The notes under the pieces are model-generated. The model worked only from the letters and a program-made list of their open reading frames with translations, searched no databases and had not been told where the DNA came from. DNA of 64,000 nucleotides from CAZCVI01 sp964502145 (GTDB lineage: Bacteria; Acidobacteriota; Aminicenantia; UBA2199): NCBI GenBank assembly GCA_964502145.1, contig CAZCVI010000028.1, positions 18,890 to 82,889 on the forward strand, read 5' to 3'. Made by a program: the position numbers and the translations under genes. Shown piece after piece: positions 63,918 to 64,000 of the stretch (position 1 is its first letter; every line of letters starts with the position of its first letter).

Positions 63918-63968
63918 ATGCCAAGTTAATGGGAGTTATGGGAGTTATGGGAATTATGGGAATTGGAC
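63918..63968. repeat. 9-bp-periodic repeat, GGGAATTAT family (start of a copy)
   Basis: Left flank TGCCAAGTTAATGGG and four forward units, then other sequence to the window edge. Confidence 0.75.
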
Positions 63969-64000
63969 AAAACCGCTTCGCGGTAATGGCCTGCGGCCTA

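Overview
This 64 kb window is bacterial chromosome from a Gram-negative, probably anaerobic lineage. A VWFA-related protein of the Acidobacteriota-type family (40.6-42.2 kb), a TonB-dependent receptor, a tungsten-type aldehyde:ferredoxin oxidoreductase and B12-binding radical SAM proteins suggest the Acidobacteriota neighbourhood, possibly Candidatus Aminicenantes. That placement is an inference, because no rRNA or tRNA gene is visible. The spaces between genes are crowded with 9-bp-periodic hairpin repeats (GGGAATTAT-type and TGGACTTAC-type), CCACAGATTACACAGATT-type inverted repeats, a 42-bp minisatellite and a 61-bp repeat.

Left region (0-12.8 kb): a leftward RiPP-like operon with a radical SAM/SPASM maturase and two paralogous Cys-rich precursor peptides that are easily missed. 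Next come two related regulator/exporter-like loci, at 3.1-6.4 kb and 10.9-12.8 kb. Each pairs a HTH regulator with an unusual fusion of an ABC-2-type membrane domain to a degenerate nucleotide-binding domain. Between them lie two paralogous units of a small exported peptide plus a secreted beta-propeller protein, one of them with a CxxC thioredoxin-like protein. The RiPP operon and both peptide/propeller units share one promoter type (TTTACT, 17 bp, TGATA-containing -10), so they are probably co-regulated.

12.9-27.1 kb: a 1255-residue protein made largely of 34-residue solenoid repeats behind a nuclease-like N-terminus, then a DNA methyltransferase/PD-(D/E)XK nuclease pair whose 3' end is disrupted at homopolymer tracts. 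MobA, SmpB, a hybrid response regulator/kinase, cysteine synthase and an AAA-type ATPase with a C-terminal nuclease-like domain follow. 27.4-32.3 kb is a leftward TonB receptor/ABC importer operon of the iron-chelate/cobalamin type. 33.2-37.3 kb is an AT-rich unit of histidine kinase, response regulator, unknown protein and pentapeptide-repeat K+ channel.

38.7-46.2 kb: B12-binding radical SAM protein, VWFA-related protein, PPP-type phosphatase and a tandem duplication of a complete secreted beta-propeller transcription unit. 46.4-55.3 kb is a lasso-peptide locus. It holds a RRE/PqqD protein (B1), transglutaminase-like protease (B2), asparagine-synthetase-like cyclase (C), a 51-residue precursor with its own strong promoter, two HPr-kinase-like proteins, a sulfotransferase, a GNAT protein, a DUF6916-like protein and three tail-collar (MdpB-type) proteins. 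The predicted core GGPTMDTLEASTYYPS would close a nine-residue ring (Gly1-Glu9) and ends in Ser, the kind of residue modified by lasso-peptide kinases.

55.7-64 kb: tungsten-type aldehyde oxidoreductase, DUF2314 lipoprotein, a M48 protease with two YbjQ-family proteins, and a large secreted multidomain protein.
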